Assembly (NCBI GenBank): GCA_017620015.1
Contig: JAFZRE010000027.1
Coordinates: 1-47,539, forward strand
DNA length: 47,539 bases
From: Bacteroidales bacterium
GTDB taxonomy: Bacteria > Bacteroidota > Bacteroidia > Bacteroidales > ML635J-15
Direction: 5' to 3'
Part shown: in pieces, positions 18,001 through 26,630 of the stretch
Numbering within the stretch: the stretch's first letter is position 1
Layout of the letters: each line of letters starts with the position of its first letter
Notes under the pieces: generated by a model
Told to the model about the DNA's origin: nothing
Databases searched by the model: none
What the model saw: the letters and a program-made list of their open reading frames with translations, nothing else
Position numbers and translations under genes: made by a program

Positions 18001-21000
18001 GTTAGCTGTTGTTGCGGGTGCAGGAGGATTAATGAATGTAATTGTTACGTTGTCGCTTCCGGCACATTCGCCATTACGTTCGGTAAGTGTCAGTACATAA
18101 GTACCGCCGGCATTTGCATTGGCAGTTGGCTGAATGCTGCTAGGATCGCTCATTACAACACCCGAACCAGTCCATTGAAGCGATGAACCATCAATTTCTG
18201 GAATTGTAGGATTAGCGCCAGTAATATCGGCGGATACACCGCAGACAGTAATATCTGGACCAGCTTCCGGCGATGGAATCTGACGGAAGTTATAAATTGC
18301 CGAGGCGTCTCCGGTACATTCAGCATTTACAATATGCCATGTGAATGTTACGTTTCCGTAGTGGCTCGAGAGTATTCTCGGGTTGTTCATGATGTTGGTA
18401 GTGTTTTCAATAGTAGTGTAGTTGTATCCGGTAACGCCATCAGGAGGAGTTGCTGTCCAGTAGCCGTTCATGCCTTCTGGAACCTCAGAACCGTTGAGCT
18501 GGATAACAAGACCGCAAGTTTCTGCACCTGTTACAGTAGGTGTTGGTGAAGCCTTCCACATCAGAGGTACGGCCTGAGTAACCGAACGGCAGCCTGTGCC
18601 CCAAACAGCCAAGCCTTCGCCGTTGCCACATACTGCGACAAGATAATATTGGCGACCTTCGCGACCGTTAGGAATATTTGCCAATGATACTGAAGTAGTG
18701 TTACCAGATAGCGTGCATATATAAGAAGTATCTGTGTTTATATAGTTCGGATTGGTGCATATAATATAAGATAATGTACCTGTTCCTTGTAGGTGTGAGC
18801 CTCCACTATGCTCTTGTCCTACATTATATGTTTCGCCTGTACACATGATATGTGGTGCGTAACTTGCAAATGTACCTGCGTTGTACGGACAGTTGCAAGC
18901 AAAATATCCTGCTACACTTACACTGCTACAACCGCTAGTGTCGCTTACTGTAAGCGCATAGTCAAGTGCACTTAATTGCGAGAAGCTGAAGGTGTTGCTT
19001 GTCTGGTCATTAGCTGTTATATTTCCATTGGCAGGTGTACCCCACATAGCATCATCGTTTTCTCTGTATCGACCAGTTACATTATATACTGGAGGATTAG
19101 AGCCTGGGTTCAGACCATTTACGCTAAATGTAACCTCTACTCTAGGATGAGCATCATCCGAATCATCGCAAGTTTCAGTTCTATTTGAAATTACAATTTC
19201 GTCATAGATATCGAAAGTAACTGAACTTGTTGCAGGGTCTGCACAGCGTTCGCCAGTAATTGTATTTGTTATGGTATATCTACCAGGGTTGGCAAGGCTT
19301 GGCTGGAATGTGCGTGCGTCGAGGTTGAGCGCTGCGGAGGACGGATTGCAAGAAAGTGTACCGAAGTCCTGAGCAGACAGCTGTATCAGAGCTCCAGAGC
19401 GGCAGCAGTTGCCAACAGAAGCAAGTGTCGCATTCATTCTACGTGCGAAGTTTACGTTTACGCTTGCATCACCGGTACAAGTTTCGTTGCCCATGTAGTA
19501 TTCGTGCCATGTGAAGGTGTAGTCGCCATAAACATTGACGGTAACATCAGTTTGTGGCTGTGTAGGTGCAGTGAATGTTGCTGTACCAGGACCAGTGTAA
19601 GTCCATTGGCCAGTGTTGCTTGGATAAGCGAAGCTGCCTGCACTAAGAGTAATTGTGTTGCCACAAGGTGTAGTTGATGAGGCAGTTACAGTTGGTGTTG
19701 GCTCTATACAGCAGTCGGAATGGTGAGCTGGCTTTACGTGTACTAATACTGTAGTGTCGTAAGAACATCCGAAGTTGTCGGTTGCCGAGAAAGTATAAGG
19801 TATTTCCGACCAGTTGTCTGGGTCAGGGTTCTGGACTGTAGCAGTAGCATTAGCGCTGCCGTTCTGTCCTGTTGTTACACCAACGCCGCTCCATGAGTAT
19901 CCGCTGGTTGTGTATGTGTTGGTAAATCTCCAAGTGTCATCAGGATAGAGGGAGTTGTTGAAGTACAAACCCCATTCGAATATCCATCCGTTATCTGCGC
20001 TCAAGTGGTCGCATACATATATTGTCCAAGTACCGTTGAGAGGACATCCTACGAGAGAAGAAAGGTTTTCGTAAGTACCGTAGTCGCCTTCGTTAAGTAC
20101 GTCGTTTGATTCGGTGTTACCACATGGGTCGGTATATGATTCGCGTGTTGTTGGTCCGTTGGGGCCGAAAGGAGTTGTTGATGTAGGAGTGAAGTTATAC
20201 GAATAACCTTCGCCTTGGATATAGTAGCAGTCGCTATATGTACCTGGGTCTGGAGCGTGTCCGAGGTGGATGTTTCCACCGCCGCTTGAACCTGTAATAT
20301 TAGTTCCACCGTGGAGTGACCAGCCAAGTGAAGACATTGTTCCACTTCCATAAGCGTGAAGCAAGCACATCTGTCCGTTCGGGCACTGGAGTACCATAGA
20401 AAGGTCACCCAAGTATGAGTGTTCCATGTTGAGGTAGATACGTTCGAAGTCGTTAGCCGATGTAATTCTCTGGTCGTCGCCGAAGAAGTCGAATTCGAGG
20501 CTTGTGTTGTAGCAAGTGCTGTTACCATCGGGGAGGAAGGTTGCACCGGCAATTACAGGAGGACGGATTGCCACCCAAGGTTCTACATGCGGTTCACCGT
20601 GCAGCGAAACAGTTTCTCCCGGGCATATAGAGTCGGGACCGAAACTTACGGCTGGCCATGTTGGACGTAGAGAAACGCGAACCAGACGTGCGTTGACATT
20701 CCTGTTCAAGCAGTGACGATCGTCTTCGGTAGTACAGATAACCCTATAACCACCACTTTCGGTAAAAGTGTAGGTGAGAGTCTGCATTCCTAATGCGTTA
20801 CCGTCAGGGGTAATTGTATCGTTGTTTGCATCGATAATGCCCCAGTGGTATAACAACGATCCTTCGTCCTGGTCATATACAGCGTGGTTGTTGTCGAATA
20901 CTGTGGAAGCTGTGAAACTTACTGCTGTGCCGTTGCATACGTCGTAGTATGTGTCGTTAAGACCAGTAGCAGGATTGTATTCCGTTGTAGGACTTACACT

Positions 21001-21501
21001 AGGAGTAAAGGTAGTTCTGAAAGTCTGGCACATGTCGCCGCACCAAATTTTTGCAGTAAAACCTGCACCGCGGGTAGAACCCGAAGTCCAGATAATCTGC
21101 AACGAACCACGGTTAGATGTGAAAGTCAGTCCGTTAAGCGAAGTTCCTGTTGCATTTGAAACCAATATTTCCTGTGATATACCATCCTTAATGGTCATCA
21201 CAGTTCCTGATGCAAGGTTGAACTGCGTAAACTTAAGGCTGATAGCACCCGAGTTGGTTGATGCTATATCCCTTATGTAGCTTTCGTTTGTCTGATACTG
21301 TCCGCTTGCGCCACCGCTATCGTAGAGGTAAGCGGCGAAGTTATTTTCGCTACCAGTACCATTTTGGCAGGTAATCTGGAAAGTGTTGTCCACCTGACCA
21401 GGGGCATTGGTATCGGAAATATTATAGCTCGTCTGAGCGAAGACCGATGTGCTAGCCGCAAAAAGTACGGCCAATACACTTATAAATAATGACTTATTCA
21501 T
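15091..21501 (-). CDS. Giant secreted T9SS cargo protein, CUB, P-domain, Ig-like and type B CTD
   Basis: The 2136-residue product starts with a signal peptide (about 1-22, ending SVFAQ). A CUB-like domain follows (about 25-154), then a PKD-like region (about 170-285) and a proprotein-convertase P-type domain (about 305-515; ERIYLNMEHSYLGDLSMVLQ, GTWTIYVCDH). A long series of related Ig-like repeats extends to about residue 1650; many have an early Cys-Gly and a final C.G.A...V.F strand. Near the C-terminus is a PKD-like unit (ECWHFGDG-type, here CEWHFGDGTIEKNC) and the gliding-motility C-terminal domain (EVPNIFSPNGDGINDYF, GVYYYIIDA). It should be exported by Sec and then by T9SS to the surface. 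An adhesin or matrix role is inference. The start overlaps the small upstream gene by 8 bp, so the two are coupled. Confidence 0.88.
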   Translation of the reverse strand: MNKSLFISVLAVLFAASTSVFAQTSYNISDTNAPGQVDNTFQITCQNGTGSENNFAAYLYDSGGASGQYQTNESYIRDIASTNSGAISLKFTQFNLASGTVMTIKDGISQEILVSNATGTSLNGLTFTSNRGSLQIIWTSGSTRGAGFTAKIWCGDMCQTFRTTFTPSVSPTTEYNPATGLNDTYYDVCNGTAVSFTASTVFDNNHAVYDQDEGSLLYHWGIIDANNDTITPDGNALGMQTLTYTFTESGGYRVICTTEDDRHCLNRNVNARLVRVSLRPTWPAVSFGPDSICPGETVSLHGEPHVEPWVAIRPPVIAGATFLPDGNSTCYNTSLEFDFFGDDQRITSANDFERIYLNMEHSYLGDLSMVLQCPNGQMCLLHAYGSGTMSSLGWSLHGGTNITGSSGGGNIHLGHAPDPGTYSDCYYIQGEGYSYNFTPTSTTPFGPNGPTTRESYTDPCGNTESNDVLNEGDYGTYENLSSLVGCPLNGTWTIYVCDHLSADNGWIFEWGLYFNNSLYPDDTWRFTNTYTTSGYSWSGVGVTTGQNGSANATATVQNPDPDNWSEIPYTFSATDNFGCSYDTTVLVHVKPAHHSDCCIEPTPTVTASSTTPCGNTITLSAGSFAYPSNTGQWTYTGPGTATFTAPTQPQTDVTVNVYGDYTFTWHEYYMGNETCTGDASVNVNFARRMNATLASVGNCCRSGALIQLSAQDFGTLSCNPSSAALNLDARTFQPSLANPGRYTITNTITGERCADPATSSVTFDIYDEIVISNRTETCDDSDDAHPRVEVTFSVNGLNPGSNPPVYNVTGRYRENDDAMWGTPANGNITANDQTSNTFSFSQLSALDYALTVSDTSGCSSVSVAGYFACNCPYNAGTFASYAPHIMCTGETYNVGQEHSGGSHLQGTGTLSYIICTNPNYINTDTSYICTLSGNTTSVSLANIPNGREGRQYYLVAVCGNGEGLAVWGTGCRSVTQAVPLMWKASPTPTVTGAETCGLVIQLNGSEVPEGMNGYWTATPPDGVTGYNYTTIENTTNIMNNPRILSSHYGNVTFTWHIVNAECTGDASAIYNFRQIPSPEAGPDITVCGVSADITGANPTIPEIDGSSLQWTGSGVVMSDPSSIQPTANANAGGTYVLTLTERNGECAGSDNVTITFINPPAPATTANVDTVCGHTAELQVYNTNPANEGRWTAYNLNGQVLPSVIYHNYNNPLSPSSDRYPHCLVTVPIPDDVSEVEYEFRWSEPINDPRLTDGNCAGEAVKHVVFRKVPVASVHQCGSTGNHVAVCGREVELCADASASEGYVETVWMVKADDIAGRFADSSQINTTFTLDTSIHVTRYQDVDIYFVARNATCVTIDTMHVRFLEKPTANAGNDHAACGNSYLLNGSWSLQPEDGIYTPTCQWTVGQKPNPAAQVTWTNTPHDSIVEGVQVSDYGVYTFIVREINTMGDAATCFDRDTVTVEFMEVPNVQVPRDTLPVCGLDFQLHVTSSHQEGDNIEGTWTSETGGAATFTDRHDPNTTGHYSAYGLAGFRWTETNHPTIQSDNEETCSDSKVRWVHFYEIPSAVISMNEGDTAVCGLTYAYLRAENPGDEIRGFWYEVNPSTQFGPNNQTVDQTITDVTVSSYGRHDFYWIEYTGPQDNQRFCKDTAGPWTIEFLQQPSAQITDTSITFCDTVGRLHVDFNGVGVGRWSSNAASSTVTFDDRSDPNTLIHSRVWNSDNYQDPYFEVYWTVQNTEYCTDKDTVKVVFAVVPDDSIVVIPPKCFGGPAILTANDRSLDVYDWEFGNGNIDTTYTDPENIGSRAFVYWDDKQTSHVVGLTTTNRWGCVSNIGRAIIEEPYLPEYSYRIIGDTCALGRGGIEFLDTTGTFSFFWIDTTVGPTITNPNTGYAITDFHVYNLPAGTYTYRSDYRTFNDEFISSYQTYFNNDIWCHDFPEVEVGTIGMIEADIAVSADIALNSLVAPEARVTFVNSTNYDNVNIRVCEWHFGDGTIEKNCDELVEHIYTEPTEPGKCYEPFLIVMNRDIQECRDTAFVDPICVDKESSLEVPNIFSPNGDGINDYFQVKAESLDTFHGKILNRYGRVVYEWTDWENEDAGWDGRLNGSTKATPGVYYYIIDAVGLDGHPYNPEGALHLVR

Positions 21502-21940
21502 TGCTGTACCCTTTCATTGCGTTAAACATTTCTGAAATTTCCTTGTTGGAGTAGAACCCAATGATGGTGTTTGTCTTGCCAACGCGATAGAAATTGCGGT
21601 GGTCGTACGGTCTTTCGTAGTAGAATTCGGCGATGTTTACCTTGCCGATTTCTATTGATTCAACCATACCGGCTTTTTCACCAGTTTCGGGATCCTTGTA
21701 GTAAAGATACTCAAAATCGTCAATCTTCTGAACCAATTCTGGAGATTCAATGTACCACGAATGGTCGAGTTCATAGTTCAGAAGCTCAAGGATTATAGGA
21801 GTTTCCTTCTGCATGCGCTGCAAATGTTCAAGGCTGTAAGCCTTTTCCAAGCGCGGGTCAATCTGCACTGTCTGTGCATAGCCTATGCCCGATAATATCA
21901 AGGCAATCAGCAAAATAACAAACTTCTTATTCATAGTCAT
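21494..21940 (-). CDS. Small secreted protein coupled to the giant cargo gene
   Basis: The 148-residue product has a signal peptide (hydrophobic run then GIGYAQ, about 1-23) and a charged mature part without recognisable motifs. It ends in acidic and aromatic residues (KGYSNE). Two in-frame ATGs lie 6 bp apart (21940, 21934); the first is preferred because AAGGA precedes it. It is first in the operon with the giant cargo protein, overlapping its start by 8 bp, and the putative ECF promoter lies about 40 bp upstream. A role as partner, chaperone or assembly factor for the cargo is suggested only by context. Confidence 0.75.
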   Translation of the reverse strand: MTMNKKFVILLIALILSGIGYAQTVQIDPRLEKAYSLEHLQRMQKETPIILELLNYELDHSWYIESPELVQKIDDFEYLYYKDPETGEKAGMVESIEIGKVNIAEFYYERPYDHRNFYRVGKTNTIIGFYSNKEISEMFNAMKGYSNE

Positions 21941-22642
21941 ATTCCTTATTTTTTACAAATTAATAATTTTTCTTCTACCCCTATGACAACTGAAAAGGCG
22001 ATTTCGTTGCCTGGGATTTTAAAAATTTTTCAATTTTTTTTCAATTTTTTTTTAAGTTCAACATTTATAATAAATTACGCAATATAAGATTGCAAAGTAA
22101 ATTAAAAAATCCGAATATCTGTTAATTATTTTTAAGTTTTGTTAATATTTTTTATAATTGATTGGTTTATAGTGGAATATGATTGGGGGAGTGCAATGGG
22201 GAATATTAGATGCTGCCATTCGATACTTCGACAACACTTCGATTTCACTCAGTGCGACGGCTCAGCAAGCGAAGCTCAGGGGGCAATTCAGCATGACATT
22301 TTGGTGTTGACATGACATTTTGGTGTTGACATGACATTTCAGACTCTTCCTAGTAGTCATCCTGAACTTGTTTCAGGATCTAAACGTATAACAGATGCTG
22401 AAATAAATTCAGCATGACATTTCGGAACCATTAGAGTATTCATTCTGGACTTATTTCTCCCCAAGTCACCCTGAACTTGTTTCAGCGTTCGGTCATCCTG
22501 AACTTGTTTCAGCGTTCGGTCATCCTGAACTTGTTTCAGGATCTTAATAATGGATGCTTAAATAAATTCAGCATGACATTCTACGTTCATTGTCCATTAT
22601 CAACCTTCAGCTCAGCGTAGCTAATTGTTAATTGTCAATTGA
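21941..22642. repeat. Long intergenic region with ECF promoter and REP-like array
   Basis: Bases 21982-22014 hold the second ECF-type promoter, and 22015-22170 is very AT-rich. From 22290 to 22580 there is a patchwork: 19-bp tandem units reading CATGACATTTTGGTGTTGA (22292-22329), four copies of the palindrome family CCTGAACTTGTTTCAGG (near 22361, 22470, 22497, 22523) and two of the TGCTGAAATAAATTCAGCA type (near 22395 and 22554). These are the same families as at 12395-12610. No gene is present. Confidence 0.8.
21982..22014 (-). promoter_or_regulatory. Putative ECF promoter, copy 2 (cargo operon)
   Basis: On the minus strand CCAGGCAACGAAATCGC (22014 to 21998) is followed, after exactly 8 nt, by TTGTCATA (21989 to 21982), matching copy 1 at 14787-14819 in both blocks and spacing. 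Transcription would start near 21976, giving a leader of roughly 35 nt to the 21940 ATG. An A/T-rich tract lies immediately upstream, as in copy 1. Confidence 0.75.
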
Positions 22643-23665
22643 TTATTCGTATATCCCTCGATTTGCAACGTCCTTGTTCAACTCTACATTTCCGAACTTA
22701 TCGGCGATGAGGTCGAGCAGGCTTTCAATTTCTTCCACGGTGTTGGCGGTGAGCAGTTTAAGTCTTGTTTCCTTGAAATTTGGTATTGCCTTGAAGTACA
22801 TTGTGAAATGGCGGCGCATCTCGTAAATACCACGCATTCCTTCCTTGTAGTCAACCGACTTGTGCAAATGCTCGCGTGCGTAGTCAACGCGCTCGAGGAC
22901 TGTCGGGATTGGCAGTTCCTCGCCGGTTTCAAGGTAATGTTTTACTTCGCGGAAAATCCATGGTCTGCCGATGGCGGCACGACCTATCATTATGGCATCA
23001 ACTCCGTAAGTATTAAAGCGTTCGGCAGCGATTTTTCCGCTTGTAATGTCTCCGTTGCCAATGATTGGTATGTGTATGTTGGGATTGTTCTTGACCTTGC
23101 CTATGAGCGTCCAGTCGGCTTCGCCCTTGTACATCTGTGCGCGTGTGCGTCCGTGTATTGTGAGCGCCTGAATGCCGCAGTCCTGCAACATAAGTGCAAC
23201 TTCCTCCACGTTGAGCGATTCGCTGTCCCATCCGAGACGAGTTTTTGCCGTTACTGGAAACCGCGATACCTTCACAACACGCTCGGTTATTTCCTTCATC
23301 AACGGTAAGTTACGCATCATTCCAGAGCCTGCGCCACGACCTGCAATCTTCTTTACAGGGCATCCGTAATTTATGTCCAAGATGTCGGGGTCGGCATTGT
23401 TGATATAGCGGGCGGCTTCTTCCATGGCATCGGGAATATGTCCGTATATTTGTGTTCCTACTGGTCGTTCGTAGTCGAAGATGTCGAGTTTCTTTACTGT
23501 CTTTTGTGCTTCGCGGATAAGTCCGTCGGCAGAGATGAACTCGGTGAACATTAGGTCGGCACCGAACTTCTTGCACATATAACGAAACGACGGGTCTGTA
23601 ACATCCTCCATAGGTGCGAGGAATACAGGCCTGTCGTTAAATTCGGTCTTACCGATTTTAAACAT
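22643..23665 (-). CDS. dusB: tRNA-dihydrouridine synthase
   Basis: The 340-residue product reduces uridine to dihydrouridine in tRNA using FMN and NADPH. Hallmarks are APMEDVTDPSFR (N-terminal FMN site), DINYGCPVKK with the active-site cysteine, AKTRLGWD, IHGRTRAQMYKGEADW, PIIGNGDI and IMIGRAAIGRPWIF. The set and the length fit the DusB group. It lies 6 bp after infB and is the last gene of the rimP-nusA-infB-dusB run. The following region is full of repeats rather than a clear terminator. Confidence 0.93.
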   Translation of the reverse strand: MFKIGKTEFNDRPVFLAPMEDVTDPSFRYMCKKFGADLMFTEFISADGLIREAQKTVKKLDIFDYERPVGTQIYGHIPDAMEEAARYINNADPDILDINYGCPVKKIAGRGAGSGMMRNLPLMKEITERVVKVSRFPVTAKTRLGWDSESLNVEEVALMLQDCGIQALTIHGRTRAQMYKGEADWTLIGKVKNNPNIHIPIIGNGDITSGKIAAERFNTYGVDAIMIGRAAIGRPWIFREVKHYLETGEELPIPTVLERVDYAREHLHKSVDYKEGMRGIYEMRRHFTMYFKAIPNFKETRLKLLTANTVEEIESLLDLIADKFGNVELNKDVANRGIYE

Positions 23666-23671
23666 TTGCTT

Positions 23672-26590
23672 TTATCCCAATGTTGCCTTTACTTCGGTTT
23701 CGTCGAATGCCTCAACAATATCGCCGACCTTTATGTCGTTGAACTTGTCGATGTTAAGACCGCATTCCTGACCGGCAATGACTTCCTTGGCATCGTCCTT
23801 GAAACGCTTCAAACTGCCTAGTTCGCCAGTGTAGATGACGATACCGTCGCGGATGATTCTGACTTTCGACTTGCGTGAAATCTTGCCGTCGGTAACGAGA
23901 CATCCGGCAACCGAACCAACCTTCGAAATCTTGAATACTTCGCGTATTTCGGCCGAACCGGTGATAGTTTCCTTTACAACCGGCTTCAACATACCTTCCA
24001 TAGCATCCTTGATTTCGTTGATAGCATCGTAGATTATGGAGTAGAGGCGAATTTCGATGCCTTCCTTCTCGGCGGTCTTGCGTGCGTAAGTCGAAGGACG
24101 AACCTGGAAACCTACGATGATAGCATTCGAAGCGGCAGCCAGCATAACATCCGATTCGGAAATCTGACCGACAGCCTTGTGTATGATGTTCACCTCGAAC
24201 GATTCGGTCGAGAGCTTTATCAATTCGTCCGACAGAGCTTCGATAGATCCGTCCACGTCGCCCTTTACGATGATGTTTATCTGGTGGAAATCGCCGAGAG
24301 CCATACGGCGGCCGATTTCACCGAGAGTGATATGTTTCTGTGTTCTGATGCTAAGTTCACGCTGCAACTGCAAACGCTTGTTGGCAAGACTCTTGGCTTC
24401 CTGTTCGGAGTCGAGCACGTTGAACTTGTCGCCAGCCTGCGGAGCACCGTTGAGACCAAGAACAAGAACTGGAGTTGATGGACCTGCCTCGGTAACTTTC
24501 TGGTTGCGTTCGTTGTACATAGCCTTTACACGTCCTGTTGCACATCCTGCGAGCAGAATGTCGCCCACGTGCAGGGTTCCCGACTGAACTATGAGTGTAG
24601 CAACGTAACCGCGTCCCTTGTCGAGCGACGATTCGATTACTGTACCGTTGGCGTTCTTGTTTGGATTTGCCTTCAAGTCGAGCATTTCGGCTTCGAGAAG
24701 AACCTTTTCGAGAAGTTCTTCGATGTTGAGGCCTGCCTTTGCTGAGATGTCTTGCGACTGGTACTTACCGCCCCATTCTTCAACCAAATAGTTCATATTT
24801 GCCAACGATTCCTTAATCTTGTCCGGATTAGCGGTTGGTTTATCTATCTTGTTGATAGCAAATACGATAGGGACATTTGCTGCTGAAGCGTGGTTGATAG
24901 CTTCCTTTGTCTGTGGCATTATGTCGTCGTCGGCAGCGATGACGATGATTGCCACGTCGGTAATCTGGGCACCACGGGCACGCATTGCGGTAAATGCCTC
25001 GTGACCAGGAGTATCGAGGAAGGTTATCCTCTTGTCGTTGAGCTGTACGCTGTATGCACCGATGTGCTGTGTGATACCGCCGGCTTCGCCAGCAACCACG
25101 TTGGTATGACGGATGTAGTCGAGCAACTTTGTCTTACCATGGTCGACGTGACCCATAACGGTAACGATTGGCGGACGTGGAAGCAAGTCTTCATCTTTGT
25201 CTTCTGCCTGCTTGATTTCGTCAAGAATTTCAGCAGCAACAAATTCGACCTGGAAACCGAATTCTTCTGCCACGATTGACATTGTTTCGGCATCGAGGCG
25301 TTGGTTGATAGAAACGAACAGACCGAGGCTCATGCAAGTTGCAATGATTTTCGTTACGGGAACGCCCATCATCGTTGCAAGTTCGTTTGCCGAAACGAAT
25401 TCGGTAACCTTTATGATTTTCTTTTCAGCTTCGAGCCTTTCGTTTTCCTCGGCGCGACGCATAGAGAACAATTCACGTTTTTCCTTACGGAACTTAGCTG
25501 CCTTGTTGCCTTTGGTCTTGTTGGCTGTGAGCTTAGCAAGAGTTTCCTTTACTTTTTCCTGTATGTCCTCCTCGTTTATTTCAGGTTTCTTTGGAGTGGG
25601 CTTTCCGCCTTTCTTCTTCTTTCCGCCTTCGCCAGCCTGACCTTTCTTCGAGAAGTCGTTGTTGCCGCTTACCTTATTAATATCAACCTTTACGTTGTCG
25701 CGTTTGATACGTTTGCGTTTTTCCTTGCGCTCTGCCTTTTCCTTTTCGCGGTTTTTCTGACGTTCTTCCTTGGCTTCCTTGCGGGCGCGTTCTGCTGCTT
25801 CCTGCTTGCGCTCATATTCGCTGATGTCGATTTTACCAATGATGTTAGGTCCTTGGAGTTTTTCGACATGAGTCTTTATAAATTCTGGTTCAGGAGGAGC
25901 AACCTTTTCGGGCTTTGCTTCGACTTCGGGTTTGGTTTCGACTTCGGGTTGTGTTGGTTTTGCTAGCTTTTCTGGCTCTGCCGGTTTGGGAGCAGCAACA
26001 GTTTTTTCCTTCTTCGGCTCTTCTGCCTTAGCAGGCTTCTTAGCTTTTTTCTGAGCTTCCTTTTCTGCCGCAGTCTTGCGTTTAGGACGGGTATTCTGGT
26101 TTATCTGGTCAAGATTAATCTTGCCGAGAACCTTTGGCCCGTTTTCATCGGTATCGATGTTGCCTTCGATAGGCTGGATTTCGTGTGGTTTAGGAGTAGG
26201 TTTAGTTTCTTCCTTAACTGCAACTTCGGCAGGTTTCTCCTGAGGTTTAGCCTCTTCGACCTCTTTCTGAAGGCGTTCCTTTTCCTTTGCTTCCTTAGCC
26301 TTTTCTGCTTCGATTTTTTGCTTTTCGAGGTTCTGCTGCTTTTCGATTGAAATGTTCAGTTCCTTGTTTTCCTTTGCCTTCTCGGTATCCTTGATGGCAG
26401 TTTCGTTCATAACTTTCGAGTCCTTGAACTTTTCGTCAAGCAGAGCCAACCATTCGGGCTGTACCTTGGCGTTAGGGTTGTTCTCGATTTCGATACCCTT
26501 GCTTGCAAGATATTCCACGATGGTTGATGTCGCTACGTTGTAGATAGCAACTACGGCACTTAATCTTTTTGGTTTCGTTTCCGAAGTCAT
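23672..26590 (-). CDS. infB: Translation initiation factor IF-2
   Basis: The 972-residue product is the GTPase that places initiator tRNA on the ribosome. The first about 390 residues are a long, low-complexity Lys/Glu/Ala/Pro-rich region preceded by the conserved N-terminal IF2_N motif. The G domain has GHVDHGKT (near residue 475), DTPGHEAF and NKID, and domains II-IV follow to the C-terminus. The length is typical for Bacteroidota, which have long N-terminal extensions. It lies 40 bp after nusA in the classic operon. Strong codon bias in the Lys/Glu tract produces several long antisense open frames, which are not genes. Confidence 0.97.
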   Translation of the reverse strand: MTSETKPKRLSAVVAIYNVATSTIVEYLASKGIEIENNPNAKVQPEWLALLDEKFKDSKVMNETAIKDTEKAKENKELNISIEKQQNLEKQKIEAEKAKEAKEKERLQKEVEEAKPQEKPAEVAVKEETKPTPKPHEIQPIEGNIDTDENGPKVLGKINLDQINQNTRPKRKTAAEKEAQKKAKKPAKAEEPKKEKTVAAPKPAEPEKLAKPTQPEVETKPEVEAKPEKVAPPEPEFIKTHVEKLQGPNIIGKIDISEYERKQEAAERARKEAKEERQKNREKEKAERKEKRKRIKRDNVKVDINKVSGNNDFSKKGQAGEGGKKKKGGKPTPKKPEINEEDIQEKVKETLAKLTANKTKGNKAAKFRKEKRELFSMRRAEENERLEAEKKIIKVTEFVSANELATMMGVPVTKIIATCMSLGLFVSINQRLDAETMSIVAEEFGFQVEFVAAEILDEIKQAEDKDEDLLPRPPIVTVMGHVDHGKTKLLDYIRHTNVVAGEAGGITQHIGAYSVQLNDKRITFLDTPGHEAFTAMRARGAQITDVAIIVIAADDDIMPQTKEAINHASAANVPIVFAINKIDKPTANPDKIKESLANMNYLVEEWGGKYQSQDISAKAGLNIEELLEKVLLEAEMLDLKANPNKNANGTVIESSLDKGRGYVATLIVQSGTLHVGDILLAGCATGRVKAMYNERNQKVTEAGPSTPVLVLGLNGAPQAGDKFNVLDSEQEAKSLANKRLQLQRELSIRTQKHITLGEIGRRMALGDFHQINIIVKGDVDGSIEALSDELIKLSTESFEVNIIHKAVGQISESDVMLAAASNAIIVGFQVRPSTYARKTAEKEGIEIRLYSIIYDAINEIKDAMEGMLKPVVKETITGSAEIREVFKISKVGSVAGCLVTDGKISRKSKVRIIRDGIVIYTGELGSLKRFKDDAKEVIAGQECGLNIDKFNDIKVGDIVEAFDETEVKATLG

Positions 26591-26630
26591 ATTTTTCTCC
26601 TAAATAAACTTTTCGTTCTCTTTTGCGGGT

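Noticed and set aside
20049..20552. Other-frame frames inside the giant cargo gene
   Set aside because: The 2136-residue frame has a signal peptide and recognised domains along its whole length; the others are Thr-rich shadows.
25301..25966. Long antisense frame within infB
   Set aside because: It is the complement of the Lys/Glu-rich N-terminal region of IF-2, which gives few stop codons; IF-2 is certain.
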